The notes beneath the pieces are model-generated. The model had not been told where the DNA came from, ran no database searches, and worked only from the letters and a program-made list of their open reading frames with translations. Below are positions 50,060 to 59,504 of a DNA stretch of 64,000 nucleotides, piece by piece. This DNA is from Schizochytrium sp. CCTCC M209059 (Eukaryota > Sar > Bigyra > Thraustochytrida > Thraustochytriidae). Location: positions 186,425-250,424 of the forward strand of contig KN805386.1 in assembly GCA_000818945.1 (NCBI GenBank). Reading direction: 5' to 3'. How positions within the stretch are numbered: position 1 is the stretch's first letter; each line of letters starts with the position of its first letter. A program made the position numbers and the translations under genes.

Positions 50060-51183
50060 ATGTTCAAGACCGTTGCCACCAAGAGCGGCTCTGTCGCTGC
50101 CCGCGCCGAGAACATCCTCGGCCGCCGCGTTGGCGCCATGAGCATGTCCACTAACGTCAAGGACGAGACCCAGAGCGGCCACAAGGATGTGACCACCAAC
50201 ATCAAGTCCTCGCACAACGAGAACGTTATCTGGTCGGATGCCCTCCTCACCCGCGAGGAGCGCCAGAACTACCTCAAGTCCAAGCACGTTGGTGCCACCC
50301 TCTGGGTCACCGGCCTCTCTGGCAGTGGCAAGTCCACCGTTGGCGCTGCCCTCGAGCACAAGCTCCTCGAGGCTGGCGTCCAGGCCTACCGTCTCGAGTA
50401 AGTTCCCCCCCACCCCCCTTGTCCCGCTGCGATTGAGCGACACCATCATTTTCTTGCCGCACGTTCGCTGACCTTTTGCCTCTTTGCGTCCCCTCGATGC
50501 GCTTGCATCTATCCTTTCCTCTACTCCTTTCATCCCATTGTTTGCTCAATCCTTTTTGTGCAATATCGTGGCTCTTCACAGCGGTGTAAGTCTATTTCGC
50601 ATCGTCCCCGTTCCCGCGTGTTCGAGGACTCTTTTATTTCAACAAATCAATCAATCGATCGACTGACTGACTGACTGACTGACTCTTCCCGATGATGGTA
50701 TGGCGACTCGCTTCTGTGGTCCTTTTCGTTCTTTTGCGTCTTGTCAATGCCTCTACGCAGGACAACATCCGCTTCGGCCTCAATGCCGGCCTCGGCTTCA
50801 GCGCCGAGGACCGCGAGGAGAACCTTCGCCGCATCGGTGAGGTCGCCGCTCTCTTCGCCGACAGTGGCGTGATTGCCATCACCTCCTTCATCAGCCCCTA
50901 CAAGCGCAGCCGCGAGAAGGCTCGCGAGATCCACGAGCGCATGGGCGTGCCCTTCTTCGAGGTCTTCGCGGACGTCCCCCTCGAGGTCGCCGAGTCCCGC
51001 GACCCCAAGGGTCTCTACAAGAAGGCCCGCGCTGGTGAGATCAAGAACTTTACCGGCATCGACGATCCCTACGAGGCCCCCGACGCCCCGGAGCTCGTTC
51101 TCCCCACCCACCAGCTCAGCGTTGAGGAGTCTTGCGAGAAGACCATTGCCTTCCTCAAGGAGAAGGGTATCATCAAGGCGTAA
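50060..51183 (+). CDS. Adenylylsulfate (APS) kinase with a 4-nt microexon
   Basis: Phosphorylates APS to PAPS, the sulfate donor for sulfation. Three exons: 50060-50397, 50582-50585 and 50761-51183, giving 254 residues. Exon 1 carries the P-loop G-L-S-G-S-G-K-S-T and stops after R-L-GA. The microexon CGGT completes Asp-Gly, and exon 3 opens with D-N-I-R-F-G-L-N, together restoring the family motif R-L-D-G-D-N-I-R-F-G-L-N. Direct joining of exons 1 and 3 breaks the frame. Later motifs are F-I-S-P-Y, F-F-E-V-F-A-D-V-P-L-E-V and D-P-K-G-L-Y-K-K-A-R-A-G. The first 40 residues are Ser/Ala/Arg-rich and may be an organelle-targeting peptide. Codon use is strongly biased, suggesting high expression. 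Confidence 0.95.
50582..50585 (+). other. 4-nt microexon of APS kinase
   Basis: The sequence is ...TTCACAG|CGGT|GTAAGTC... It is flanked by introns of 184 nt (50398-50581) and 175 nt (50586-50760), both GT-AG. It supplies the last base of an Asp codon and a Gly codon of the conserved D-G-D-N segment. Confidence 0.88.
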
Positions 51184-52191
51184 AAGATCATGACATCTTT
51201 TTCCCACTTCTTTCATGACAAAACAAAGATAAATGCGCGTGCAACACTGCTCTTGGATTGCCCTCAGACAAGCACAAGCTAGCTTGTGGTTCTCTCATCT
51301 CGACCAAGCGCCCCCGTTCGTTTGCTCTTTTGCTTTGTTTGCCCCCTCCTCTCTAGCGAATTAGAATCCAGCACCCATAAAGAGCGTGATCTTTATCACA
51401 CGAGGTGAGTAGCAACGAATGACTTCACAAGCTAACGCGCTGCAACCGTCTTCATTTCTCTTTTCCTTTGGCGCGAATCTTATCTCCTTTATAATAACTG
51501 ACAACTTTCGACCATTGGGCACATCGTGTTCTCTTTCTCCATCTTTTTCGGCCACCGTCAAAGTCTTGGCACCTTCTTCCCTCTGGTCCCTCCCCATCTT
51601 TCTGGCACGTCTGACCGATCTCCAGGGCATGATTCCAGCCAAGCCAAGAGCGGCTTCCAAGCTCAAGCCCAAGATGAACAAGCCCAGGGACAACCAAAAT
51701 CCAATTCCGGGCCAAGATCAAGGTCCAAGTCTACCGACCACGAAGGCGAGCTTCTCCTGCTTGTACGCCTGCTCGTACTCGTCCTCGATACAGTGGATCA
51801 TGATGAGGCCCGGAACCCTCAAAGTCCGTCCCTTCGAGGCCTTTTTTCTTCAAGCTGGCAAAGCCAAGCCAAGCCAAGCCAAGCCAAGCCAAGCCAAACC
51901 CGCGTCGTCTGCCGCCGGGCGCGCGCTGTGCACGACTCGCGCGCAGGCCCGGGCCCCGCGCAGGGAGCTGCTCGCCCGCTCGTGGTCGCTGGGCGTCCGC
52001 CTAGCGAGTCGCGCGGCGGGAGAGGGCGCGGCTCCGGCATCCGGGCGACGGAACTCGGGCGGTTGGAGGCGCGAGCCCCTGTAGGACCGTCGGAGCCCGC
52101 GAGCCTCGCGCGCCGCGGCAACGCTTGCCCCCACGCGCAGACCGAGGCGGCCGGGCGGACGAGCACGCCCACGGCCCGCGGCGTCGAGCGC
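51184..52191. other. Intergenic region with CAAGC repeats
   Basis: 1.0 kb between plus-strand genes. The first 200 bases are probably the APS kinase 3' UTR. CCAAG pentamers lie at about 51856-51895 in the FYVE gene leader, followed by GC-rich sequence. The open frame across this stretch begins at GTG and reads as low-complexity, so it is treated as leader. Confidence 0.45.
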
Positions 52192-53268
52192 ATGGACGAC
52201 GCGAAGAATCCGTCGCGCGGCGGCGAATGGAATCCTGCGAACCGAGACGAAATGTCTGCAGATTCTGCCAAATCCACGCGCAAAGATTGGCAAGCGGGAA
52301 AAGCTGCTGAAGCAGCACAGGGAGCAACAGCAGCAGGAGGAAAAGGAGCTCAGCAAGTTCCTGACGAGAGACGCGCAAGGAGCAGATCCTCGTCAGGTAA
52401 GCTGCCGTCGAAGAAAGCAGACCCCCCAGGTTTATCTCGATGGATGCCCGACGATGCCACCGAGGTGTGTCTGGCCTGCAAAACGCCCTTTTCGGTATTC
52501 AAGAGAAGGCATCATTGCAGGAGGTGTCTGCGCATCTTTTGCGCCACCTGCTCGCCATTCCGCGCCCATCTTGCAGCATTTCCCAACGAAACGGTTCGAG
52601 TATGTATTTCGTGCATGAAAGCACTTGCCGACGCGGGCGACGAGGGCGCTGTGCGGCAGACTCGAGGCTGGACGAACGTTCCGTCTTCATCTTCCCAGAG
52701 CCAGCTGAAAGCATCCCGCTCGAGCGCTAGGTCGGCATCTGCCTCATCAGGGCTTCACGAGCTCGGTCGTACTCTGCGAGCCAAAGCAAAGAGGGGGGCT
52801 TTGGATGCGAGTGCTGGTCGTGCCTTTATCAAAAGCCCGCATCTAGGTTCTACGCTTGCAAGTTTGTGGATATCGTCGTCTTCATCGCAGTCTTCGCAGT
52901 CAATGACATCCTCATCGCAAACGTCTCCGCGGCTTTCCTTTACAGAGGTCACTGACGATACCACGCTCGTTGATCATCGACGTCTCGGATCCCCGGTTGC
53001 TCATCAGCAAGCACAAGTTCCTGCTGTTGACGATCCTTCGTACCTGAGCTTGAATCCCTTATCGGACGATGACGCAAAAGAGGAGGCGCCGACGGAAAAT
53101 GAAGCTCAAGGAGCTTCTGGATCTTCACGGTCAGCTACCGCCCGCCAAGAGCTTTCAACGGCGTCACCGCCGCAAACTACGGGATGGCGCAACAGCCCAT
53201 GGTTCCGTCGACTTGCAATAGCTGCAGTCTTGATCTTACTGATTCGGCGCCTGGCGGCTCGCCGCTGA
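52192..53268 (+). CDS. FYVE zinc-finger protein with C-terminal membrane anchor
   Basis: ATG 52192 gives 358 residues; the frame is open further upstream but only from a GTG. A FYVE domain occupies about 83-145: W-x-x-D (W-M-P-D-D), C-L-A-C, the basic patch R-R-H-H-C-R-R-C, C-A-T-C and R-V-C-I-S-C. These are the signatures for binding phosphatidylinositol 3-phosphate on endosomes. The next 190 residues are Ser-rich and disordered. The last 20 (L-A-I-A-A-V-L-I-L-L-I-R-R-L-A-A-R-R) form a short hydrophobic tail with basic end, consistent with a tail anchor. Anchoring a FYVE finger this way is uncommon. Domain call is secure; the tail anchor is inferred. Confidence 0.88.
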   Translation: MDDAKNPSRGGEWNPANRDEMSADSAKSTRKDWQAGKAAEAAQGATAAGGKGAQQVPDERRARSRSSSGKLPSKKADPPGLSRWMPDDATEVCLACKTPFSVFKRRHHCRRCLRIFCATCSPFRAHLAAFPNETVRVCISCMKALADAGDEGAVRQTRGWTNVPSSSSQSQLKASRSSARSASASSGLHELGRTLRAKAKRGALDASAGRAFIKSPHLGSTLASLWISSSSSQSSQSMTSSSQTSPRLSFTEVTDDTTLVDHRRLGSPVAHQQAQVPAVDDPSYLSLNPLSDDDAKEEAPTENEAQGASGSSRSATARQELSTASPPQTTGWRNSPWFRRLAIAAVLILLIRRLAARR

Positions 53269-54390
53269 ATTCTTTGCTTTACTCCTTCTTCGTGCGCGCC
53301 CCTATTCTCATTTCTTTTATCAAATTACCCCTAGCAGTGCGTCTGTTCATGCTCTTTTGCCCCATACACTTTCACCATTTATGTATTTCTCTCAATAACC
53401 ACTCATTTCGCCTGGGCTGGTTGTTTCGTTTGATTTTCCAAAAAGGACGCGGTCTGCTGGCCGTGACTGCGGTCCGCCACGGTCTGCGGTACTTGTAGGC
53501 GATGCCCATGAACATGATGGCTGGATTTATTCTTATGTGAGGGCGTTGGGCGCCCACTGCAAAGTTGTCCGGAAAGTCACTGCCAGCCAAATTTTTGATC
53601 CTCCACCTTTCCAGTTCGGTCTGCGCCTGATCGGAGTACTGCAATACTACCAATGAGTACCCGAAACGGTCCGGCCGCAGCGATTCTGCACGATCATGCG
53701 TTTGCCCGCTCTACCGCCGCAGATATTTCCCGCAAAACCGAAGAGGAGCAGCGCGTAGTAACATTGCATCTGACCTGGGGACGGGCCGGGGTCATCAACG
53801 CGCTCACAGCGGTCGGCAAGTGCAAAAAATGGATACTTTACTGATACTGATCTGGCTGGCCGATTGAGATTCTGCAAGCCGCATCACGGCCCACTCACTA
53901 CGCAGTGACAAACTAGGCCTAGGCCTAGGCAGGCTGGCGAGGCTTGGTCTTGACTGTTTTGGCCATGGTGGCTCGAAAAAGCTTTCTTTCTTTAAACATT
54001 TTTTTCTGCACACCAATTTTGCCTTTTGGGGGCTCCCTCAAGTACGCACTGCTGTAAAGTATACTTGAAGTTTAGGTGGGCGCGGCACTTGCAGCCATCA
54101 CCAGGCGATTGCTTCTGGCTCAAATATAATAGGGGGAGATTTTGAGGGGGAAAAAAGAAGAGAATGCAGCCTGCGCGATCTTTTGACAGCTGCAGGAGCA
54201 CGACAGACGAGGAGCGGATGGATGCAAACGAGCAGTATCGCTGCCTTCGCGGCGGTCAGTGCGACCAAAACCTCAACGCACGCGCCAGGGAGAGAATCCA
54301 AAAGCAGCTTGCCTGTAGAGTGAAGCAGAAGCAAGCAAGCAAGCACGCAAGCAAGCAAGCAAGAGTGAATTGGCGAGGATCGTAACGAGG
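53269..54390. other. Intergenic region with TAGGCCTA and GCAA repeats
   Basis: 1.1 kb with no supported gene. Two overlapping TAGGCCTA palindromes sit at 53914-53927. GCAA/GCAC repeats (about 54331-54364) directly precede the next ATG. A minus-strand frame at 53372-53653 reads protein-like but lacks a usable ATG. Confidence 0.45.
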
Positions 54391-55645
54391 ATGATGGGAT
54401 ACTCCCTCGCTCTGCTCCTCCTCGCGACGGTCATTGTCTCTGCACTTGGAGGGTCTCTTCGCGACACTCTTCAGCTTGCCTTGGAGCAAACATCGCTTCA
54501 AGACAAGCCCCTCAATATCGATAAGTGCGAACAAAAGAGCGACAGCGTTTGCTACGAGATTCTGGATGCTTGGTGGCCCGAGCGCGAGGCTCTGAAAGAC
54601 GAGTTCGAATCTTTGGATAACGTATGTTCTTTATTCACCAATTACCCTACCGCTTGCAACAGCGCTAGGGCACGCACTCCTGAGCTCCTTGGACAATCGT
54701 TGTACAATAGTCTCAGCAGTGAGGAAAGATTGGGCACACCTTGCACCATGGTTGGTGCGAAGAGCAAACGCTGCATTGGAAACCCTTGCAATCAGTATAA
54801 CGTAAGTTTAGACCGGATCAGCGACTTTTGCAAGGACCTTTAACCAACACATCGATTGAACTTTACACACTGCACAGGTTGGCTTTTGCACAGTTCAGGA
54901 TACTCAAGGACAGTGCTTTTGGTACACCAAAGAGATGGTCAGGAAAGTAAACCAGTTTTACGACGATCATCCCGAAATTGAGCCTCGCAAGATTCCAGGC
55001 CATGGATGCTATCGTAATCCTTGCAATCTTCCCGGAGAAGGTACGTTTTTTGCAAGGAACCCAATCTGAACAATTGACGAAATTTCCTTCAGTTTACTGA
55101 CGATTCCCACTACGCATCGTCGTCATTTATGTGCTCATTAAAAAAAAATCAGGCTCGACAATCGACAAATGTTCTGGCCTGAGCACCAACGTGTTTCAGT
55201 GCACCTATTGCAAGGGCCCGGGCGATCGTTGCCTCAAGAAAAGAGGAATGGGATGCCAAATGACCAACGTGACGACAGAAGCGGAGTGCGCTCTGGTCAA
55301 CGAACCGCTTATCCCCACGAACAGCATTTTCCAACGGATTGACAAGTAAGTTGCGCAATGTGCAGTGCAATGGAATCAAACGCATGATAATGATGATGAT
55401 GATGATGATGAGAATGATGATCTTTTCTAACGGTCGCGGATGACTACAACTGTATATATGAATAGCAAGAGATGCCAGTGCTCGGATGAGTACACGGAAT
55501 GCTACAATGAAGTCAACGTAAGTATATGGATATTCGTCACTCAAATTCCGAGGTGAGCTAAAAATATCTCACGATACACACATTTGCGCAGAGACAAGAT
55601 CCCGGAAGACCGGTCTATGAGAAGCGATTCCCTGATGACCAGTGA
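54391..55645 (+). CDS. Secreted cysteine-rich protein, five exons
   Basis: Exons: 54391-54801, 54878-55040, 55153-55345, 55466-55517 and 55592-55645, all with GT-AG borders and phases 0, 1, 2, 0; they join into 290 residues. A signal peptide is clear (Y-S-L-A-L-L-L-L-A-T-V-I-V-S-A-L-G). The mature part carries many cysteines in short clusters: C-x6-C, G-x-P-C-x8-C-I-G-N-P-C, a near-repeat C-Y-R-N-P-C, C-T-Y-C-K-G-P-G-x-x-C, and C-x-C near the end. The two C-[YI]-x-N-P-C elements suggest an internal repeat. I do not recognise the family; it could be a wall or extracellular matrix protein. Any single exon read alone truncates it. Confidence 0.75.
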
Positions 55646-55870
55646 GCATCAGGAGACAACCGGCTGCATTTTGCTGCTCAACGTGTCAATGCCTGAGTCT
55701 CAACCTGGCGTTCGATGTTCTCTCTTGCTCTTTCTCCAGCCCATCGAAAAAAGAAGGTCAGCTCGTGGCGACACAGACTTCCTTCTGTGGACCATTTCCA
55801 CACGATCACATCTCATAAGATCAAGGCTCAAATCCAAAAGATCATATTGTCCATCACATATCCTCGCGAG

Positions 55871-57265
55871 TTAGATTTTAGTCTTGGTACCAATGAGATG
55901 CCCGCGCTCAATCTTGGCGAGGAGCTTGGCTTCATCTTCCTCCGATGTCGGGCTCACAAAGTCCTTAGGCTTTTGTGGCAGCACCATGTACCGCACATCT
56001 GCGGTGGAGTCGTGCACGCAGAGCTGAACATCGTCCGGGATCTTGGTTCCGAACTCTTCGAGCAGCTGCCGTGGCTCGCGCACAGCGCGTGCGCGGTACG
56101 ATCGAGACTTGTACCACGATGGCGAAGGGCCGAGAAGGCCGCCCGGATAGCAGCTGCAGAGTGTGCAGACGATGAGGTTGTGCTTGCTGTCCTCGTTGGC
56201 CACAACAATAAGCTTTGTTGGAGCGTTGGGGTTTCCACCTTCGAACCCGAGCTCCGCAACAGCAGCATTGCCGTCCTTTAACAGGCGCTCGCGAAAGTCG
56301 TCGTCTTGCCACGCCTTTAGAACCACTTTTGCGCCGTTCATCAGGCAGCCCTTGGTCTCTCCGCCTTCGACAGCCTTGTTCACGTCATCCATGGTGTACA
56401 CGCCCTTTGCCACCAGAGCCTTGACGAGACCAGTGCCAAATTGTTCGTCGGCGTCAGCAGCTCCTTCTCGTTCAAGCGCCGTCTGCTCCACGATGGGTCG
56501 CTCTTCGTGCACGTGGTCATGGTCATCACCGTGACTGTGTCCGTGACCACCATGGCTGTGCCCGTGTCCTTGGTCTTCGGCCTTGCGCTTGTGTGCGCCG
56601 GGCCGCATCTGGACTTGCTTATTGAGTTCTTCTTCGCTTGACGGCATCAGCCACGGCTCGTAAATGTCTACGTCCAGAGTGTCCTTGTCGCTCCCCACAA
56701 AGTTGGTCCACAGATCGCGCTGGTTGAAGCGGACACGATACAGGTCCTGCTCAGGGGCTTCGCGCCGAAACGCCAAGAGTTCGGGAGCTTTGTAAGCGCC
56801 CACATAGCGTTCGATTTGACCGATCACGCCGAAAATGTATCCGGGCGTGCGCAAATGGGGACGTACGAAGCGCGTACGAAAGTCCTCGCTGCGCACCTTG
56901 ACGTAGTCGCCGTCTTTAAAGGTGTTCTTCTCCTGAACCGTAGGCGGGTCCGGCAGGAAGAACTCGCTCACGTCGTCGTCCGTGAGGATGCCACGCTCGA
57001 GCAGAATAGCAAGCATGGATCTCGCCCATCGACCATAGTATGAGCACCCGCTGTACACCTGCTCGGGCAGATTTTCGACGCCTCGGCGCATCTCATCCGT
57101 GGTGATGAGGTTACGCTGCGCGAGGATCCCCAGCGTCGCGTGCACGCGGCGTTCCCAGAGTGCTGACGGCGTGTCGACTGCCTCTCCGTCCTTGGCTACC
57201 TGCTCGAACAGCACCTTGTTGCCGCCCACGTCATGCTGTCCAAGCGCGCCAACCTCGCGGGACAT
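55871..57265 (-). CDS. Nitrile hydratase, beta-alpha fusion with His-rich linker (cobalt type)
   Basis: Hydrates nitriles to amides. One 464-residue chain from ATG 57265 joins both bacterial subunits: a beta-type domain first (L-W-E-R-R-V-H-A-T-L, Y-Y-G-R-W, F-K-D-G-D-Y-V-K-V, R-T-P-G-Y-I-F-G-V-I-G, Y-R-V-R-F-N-Q-R-D-L-W) and an alpha-type domain second. The alpha metal site is V-C-T-L-C-S-C (366-372); Thr at the third position marks the cobalt type, Ser the iron type. It is followed by P-S-W-Y-K-S-R-S-Y-R-A-R-A-V-R-E-P-R. Between them, near 240-270, are about nine His in G-H-G-H-S-H repeats, likely able to bind metal. Fused NHases of this order are known in choanoflagellates and some other protists. 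Horizontal bacterial origin is inferred. Confidence 0.95.
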   Translation of the reverse strand: MSREVGALGQHDVGGNKVLFEQVAKDGEAVDTPSALWERRVHATLGILAQRNLITTDEMRRGVENLPEQVYSGCSYYGRWARSMLAILLERGILTDDDVSEFFLPDPPTVQEKNTFKDGDYVKVRSEDFRTRFVRPHLRTPGYIFGVIGQIERYVGAYKAPELLAFRREAPEQDLYRVRFNQRDLWTNFVGSDKDTLDVDIYEPWLMPSSEEELNKQVQMRPGAHKRKAEDQGHGHSHGGHGHSHGDDHDHVHEERPIVEQTALEREGAADADEQFGTGLVKALVAKGVYTMDDVNKAVEGGETKGCLMNGAKVVLKAWQDDDFRERLLKDGNAAVAELGFEGGNPNAPTKLIVVANEDSKHNLIVCTLCSCYPGGLLGPSPSWYKSRSYRARAVREPRQLLEEFGTKIPDDVQLCVHDSTADVRYMVLPQKPKDFVSPTSEEDEAKLLAKIERGHLIGTKTKI

Positions 57266-58046
57266 GTCTGCGATCTCCGCTCAAAGGCTTGCTGACCTGC
57301 TTGCTGACCTGTTCGCTTATTTCTTTGCTTGCTTGCGTGCGTGCGTGCGTGTGTCTTAGCGAGCGTCTTAGCGAGCACGCGAGTATCCGCCTGACGTCAG
57401 AAAAGATCGATCGAAGGGGTTTTGCCCGATTGAGAATGCTTTTGTCAATCCCAAATCTCGACTTAAGCGGACCCACTACTGCTTACTGTATACCTATCTA
57501 GTGCCTAGGCCTCCCCAACGCGGGTTGTCAAGGCTCGCTCGCACGCTGACGTCGGCCGGCCTTTCCGGGCTGTGCACGACCCTGGCTGGGCCCTGAACTT
57601 CCCTGCTGCGTCCGCCAGCTCCTGCACGGCAATCAATACTAGACTAGACTTGTGGCCATAGTGGACTCGTGGCCACACTTGCCACGCACAGAAATACCTT
57701 CAAGGAGCAAACGAATTTCCGGCACGCGCGCGCACTGCAGCCAGCTGACACTAGCATCATGCTGTGGGTGCATGCAACAGCAAGCGTGCGTTCCAGCGCG
57801 TTGTTGCCGCAATGGCGCTACGTCGAGATCTCCCCTTCGCTCTATGGTGACGTGCCTTCGATCCCGCTAGGTTTTGTGTCGAGGTGATCGCGAACGATCC
57901 GTTGCGGGAACTGTCTGTCACCCATCGACCCACGAATCCTCTGCATCCTCTTGCCGTGACATCTAAGCCGGGCCGGAAATTAAGCCGCGCCTGGATCGCC
58001 ACCACCCGCTCCCGAAGAGCGTCTGCGCGTGAATCAGGGCTTGTGG
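57266..58046. other. Divergent spacer with GCAA/GCAC repeats
   Basis: 0.78 kb between divergent genes. TGCT/GCGT repeats at about 57316-57352 lie in the nitrile hydratase leader, reading GCAC/GCAA on its sense strand. No gene is seen. Confidence 0.45.
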
Positions 58047-59504
58047 ATGATAAAAGAGCGGAGTGGCGGTGGAGATGGCCAGGCGCGCGTAGTTGATGCC
58101 ATGTTTACGAGCAGGAATGCGCGCGAAGCTACATGCGCAGTCTTTGATAAACTTCGCGAGGGCGCGCCTTTTCGTATAGCGCCGACAGCGCTCTTCGACG
58201 CACAAGGCATCCTCGTAAAGTGTATCGAGACGAGCTTTTCGCGAGCACGAAGAGAAAAGTTCGCAGGCACCTCATGTAGGATTGTGCGAAAGCGGCGCGA
58301 GGCGACCAATCTTTTGAGCTTGTTGGCCAGCTGGGAAGCACGCGCCAAACGAGACGATCTTCTCGAAGACAGAGTCTGTATCGAGGCCACGCAAGATCGG
58401 CCTGTTTGTCTCGACAGTGCGTCATTCCGCCAATGGATCAGACGCCGCGCATGGCAAGAGGCAGAGGTTCGAGCAGACACATACGATCCTTTGCAACAAG
58501 GGTACATTGCGGGACCCTTTTTTGCTCAGGCCTTTGTGCTGAGTGACGACGGTAATCAATACGATGTTGAGTTCAGGCGTAAAGCGCGCTCAAACGAGCC
58601 ACATGTATCATATCGCGTTTGCAGACGGATTGCAGCCATGTCGATTGCAAAGGCCCGCGAAGGAAAGAGCAAGGCCGGCAGCTTTAGTGATTCAGAGAAG
58701 CGAAAGACAAAAGCAGACATCTTAGAGCTTGCCGACGACGATGATCTTTTTCCAGCAATTGATTCGAGTACAAAGACAGCGCTCCGAAACGACGTCAACG
58801 CCATTGTCGAGTACCTTGAAGAAACTTATGAAATTTCTGTGCACGCACTCTCTGTGAGCTTTATTCGCGGTGCCATGCATAGAGAGCTTATTCTTCTCCA
58901 TGTCACATCTGTGGCTTGGGACTCACCGCCTCGCGAAGAAAGTCTTGAATCGAAGCAAAGTTCTGTTCACAGACGTGTCAGTCACCGTGCCGAGCAAGAA
59001 TCCAAGTCTCCAGAAACTATTACTTCATCCTTACGAGGAAATCAAACCAAACAAAAAGTAGAAGCGCAACCGCAAGTACAACGATCTCGTCCCACAAGTG
59101 CAGCACCTGCATTGTCAACCGTAAAAGGTCGTTATGCAGAAACCAAAGTTGCCGTGGTGAGTCGCGAACTCTCACGCTTACGTGACAAGGTCGCCCGACT
59201 CGAGGCACGTGCAGACGACGATGCAGCAAAGCTCCTTAGGAGTGATAAGGCGCTTGCCACGGCTCAGGCTGCGCTGCAGTTGGCGCACAAAGAGAGTCAG
59301 GCAAGGGAATCTGAGCTGCGCGCCTCCCTTGCTCGTCAGCAAAGTGAGTTAAATTCCATCGTTGCAGAGCTTGCTCGAGCTCGTTCGCAGCTCGAGCTCG
59401 AGCGAAAGCTTCGTTCGAAAGCGGAAGTCGATGCGCAAAATGCCAAGCATGCTCTTACTTCGCTCGAGGTGCACCGGGAGTTCGTGCGGAAAAGTGAGGG
59501 TTAG
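58047..59504 (+). CDS. Unknown protein with C-terminal coiled coil and R-P-T-S-A motif
   Basis: I do not recognise it. The first ATG is 58047 (485 residues); ATG 58101 is an equally reasonable start (467). Residues about 20-310 are mixed alpha/beta-looking (F-D-K-L-R-E-G-A-P-F, Y-D-P-L-Q-Q-G-Y-I-A-G-P-F-F). A basic, Ser-rich linker with R-P-T-S-A-A-P-A follows, then a clear coiled coil at about 362-475 (R-E-L-S-R-L-R-D-K-V-A-R-L-E-A-R-A ... L-A-R-A-R-S-Q-L-E-L-E-R-K-L-R). The R-P-T-S-A motif recurs in the gene at 26008. A cytoskeletal or centrosomal role is only a guess. Confidence 0.78.
   Translation: MIKERSGGGDGQARVVDAMFTSRNAREATCAVFDKLREGAPFRIAPTALFDAQGILVKCIETSFSRARREKFAGTSCRIVRKRREATNLLSLLASWEARAKRDDLLEDRVCIEATQDRPVCLDSASFRQWIRRRAWQEAEVRADTYDPLQQGYIAGPFFAQAFVLSDDGNQYDVEFRRKARSNEPHVSYRVCRRIAAMSIAKAREGKSKAGSFSDSEKRKTKADILELADDDDLFPAIDSSTKTALRNDVNAIVEYLEETYEISVHALSVSFIRGAMHRELILLHVTSVAWDSPPREESLESKQSSVHRRVSHRAEQESKSPETITSSLRGNQTKQKVEAQPQVQRSRPTSAAPALSTVKGRYAETKVAVVSRELSRLRDKVARLEARADDDAAKLLRSDKALATAQAALQLAHKESQARESELRASLARQQSELNSIVAELARARSQLELERKLRSKAEVDAQNAKHALTSLEVHREFVRKSEG

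Noticed and set aside
49507..50533. 308-residue minus-strand frame over APS kinase exon 1
   Set aside because: Antisense to the P-loop exon of APS kinase, and it crosses that gene's intron. Shadow.
53372..53653. Minus-strand 93-codon frame in the spacer after the FYVE gene
   Set aside because: It reads protein-like but opens at TTG and has its first ATG only in the middle. No domain or splice context found.
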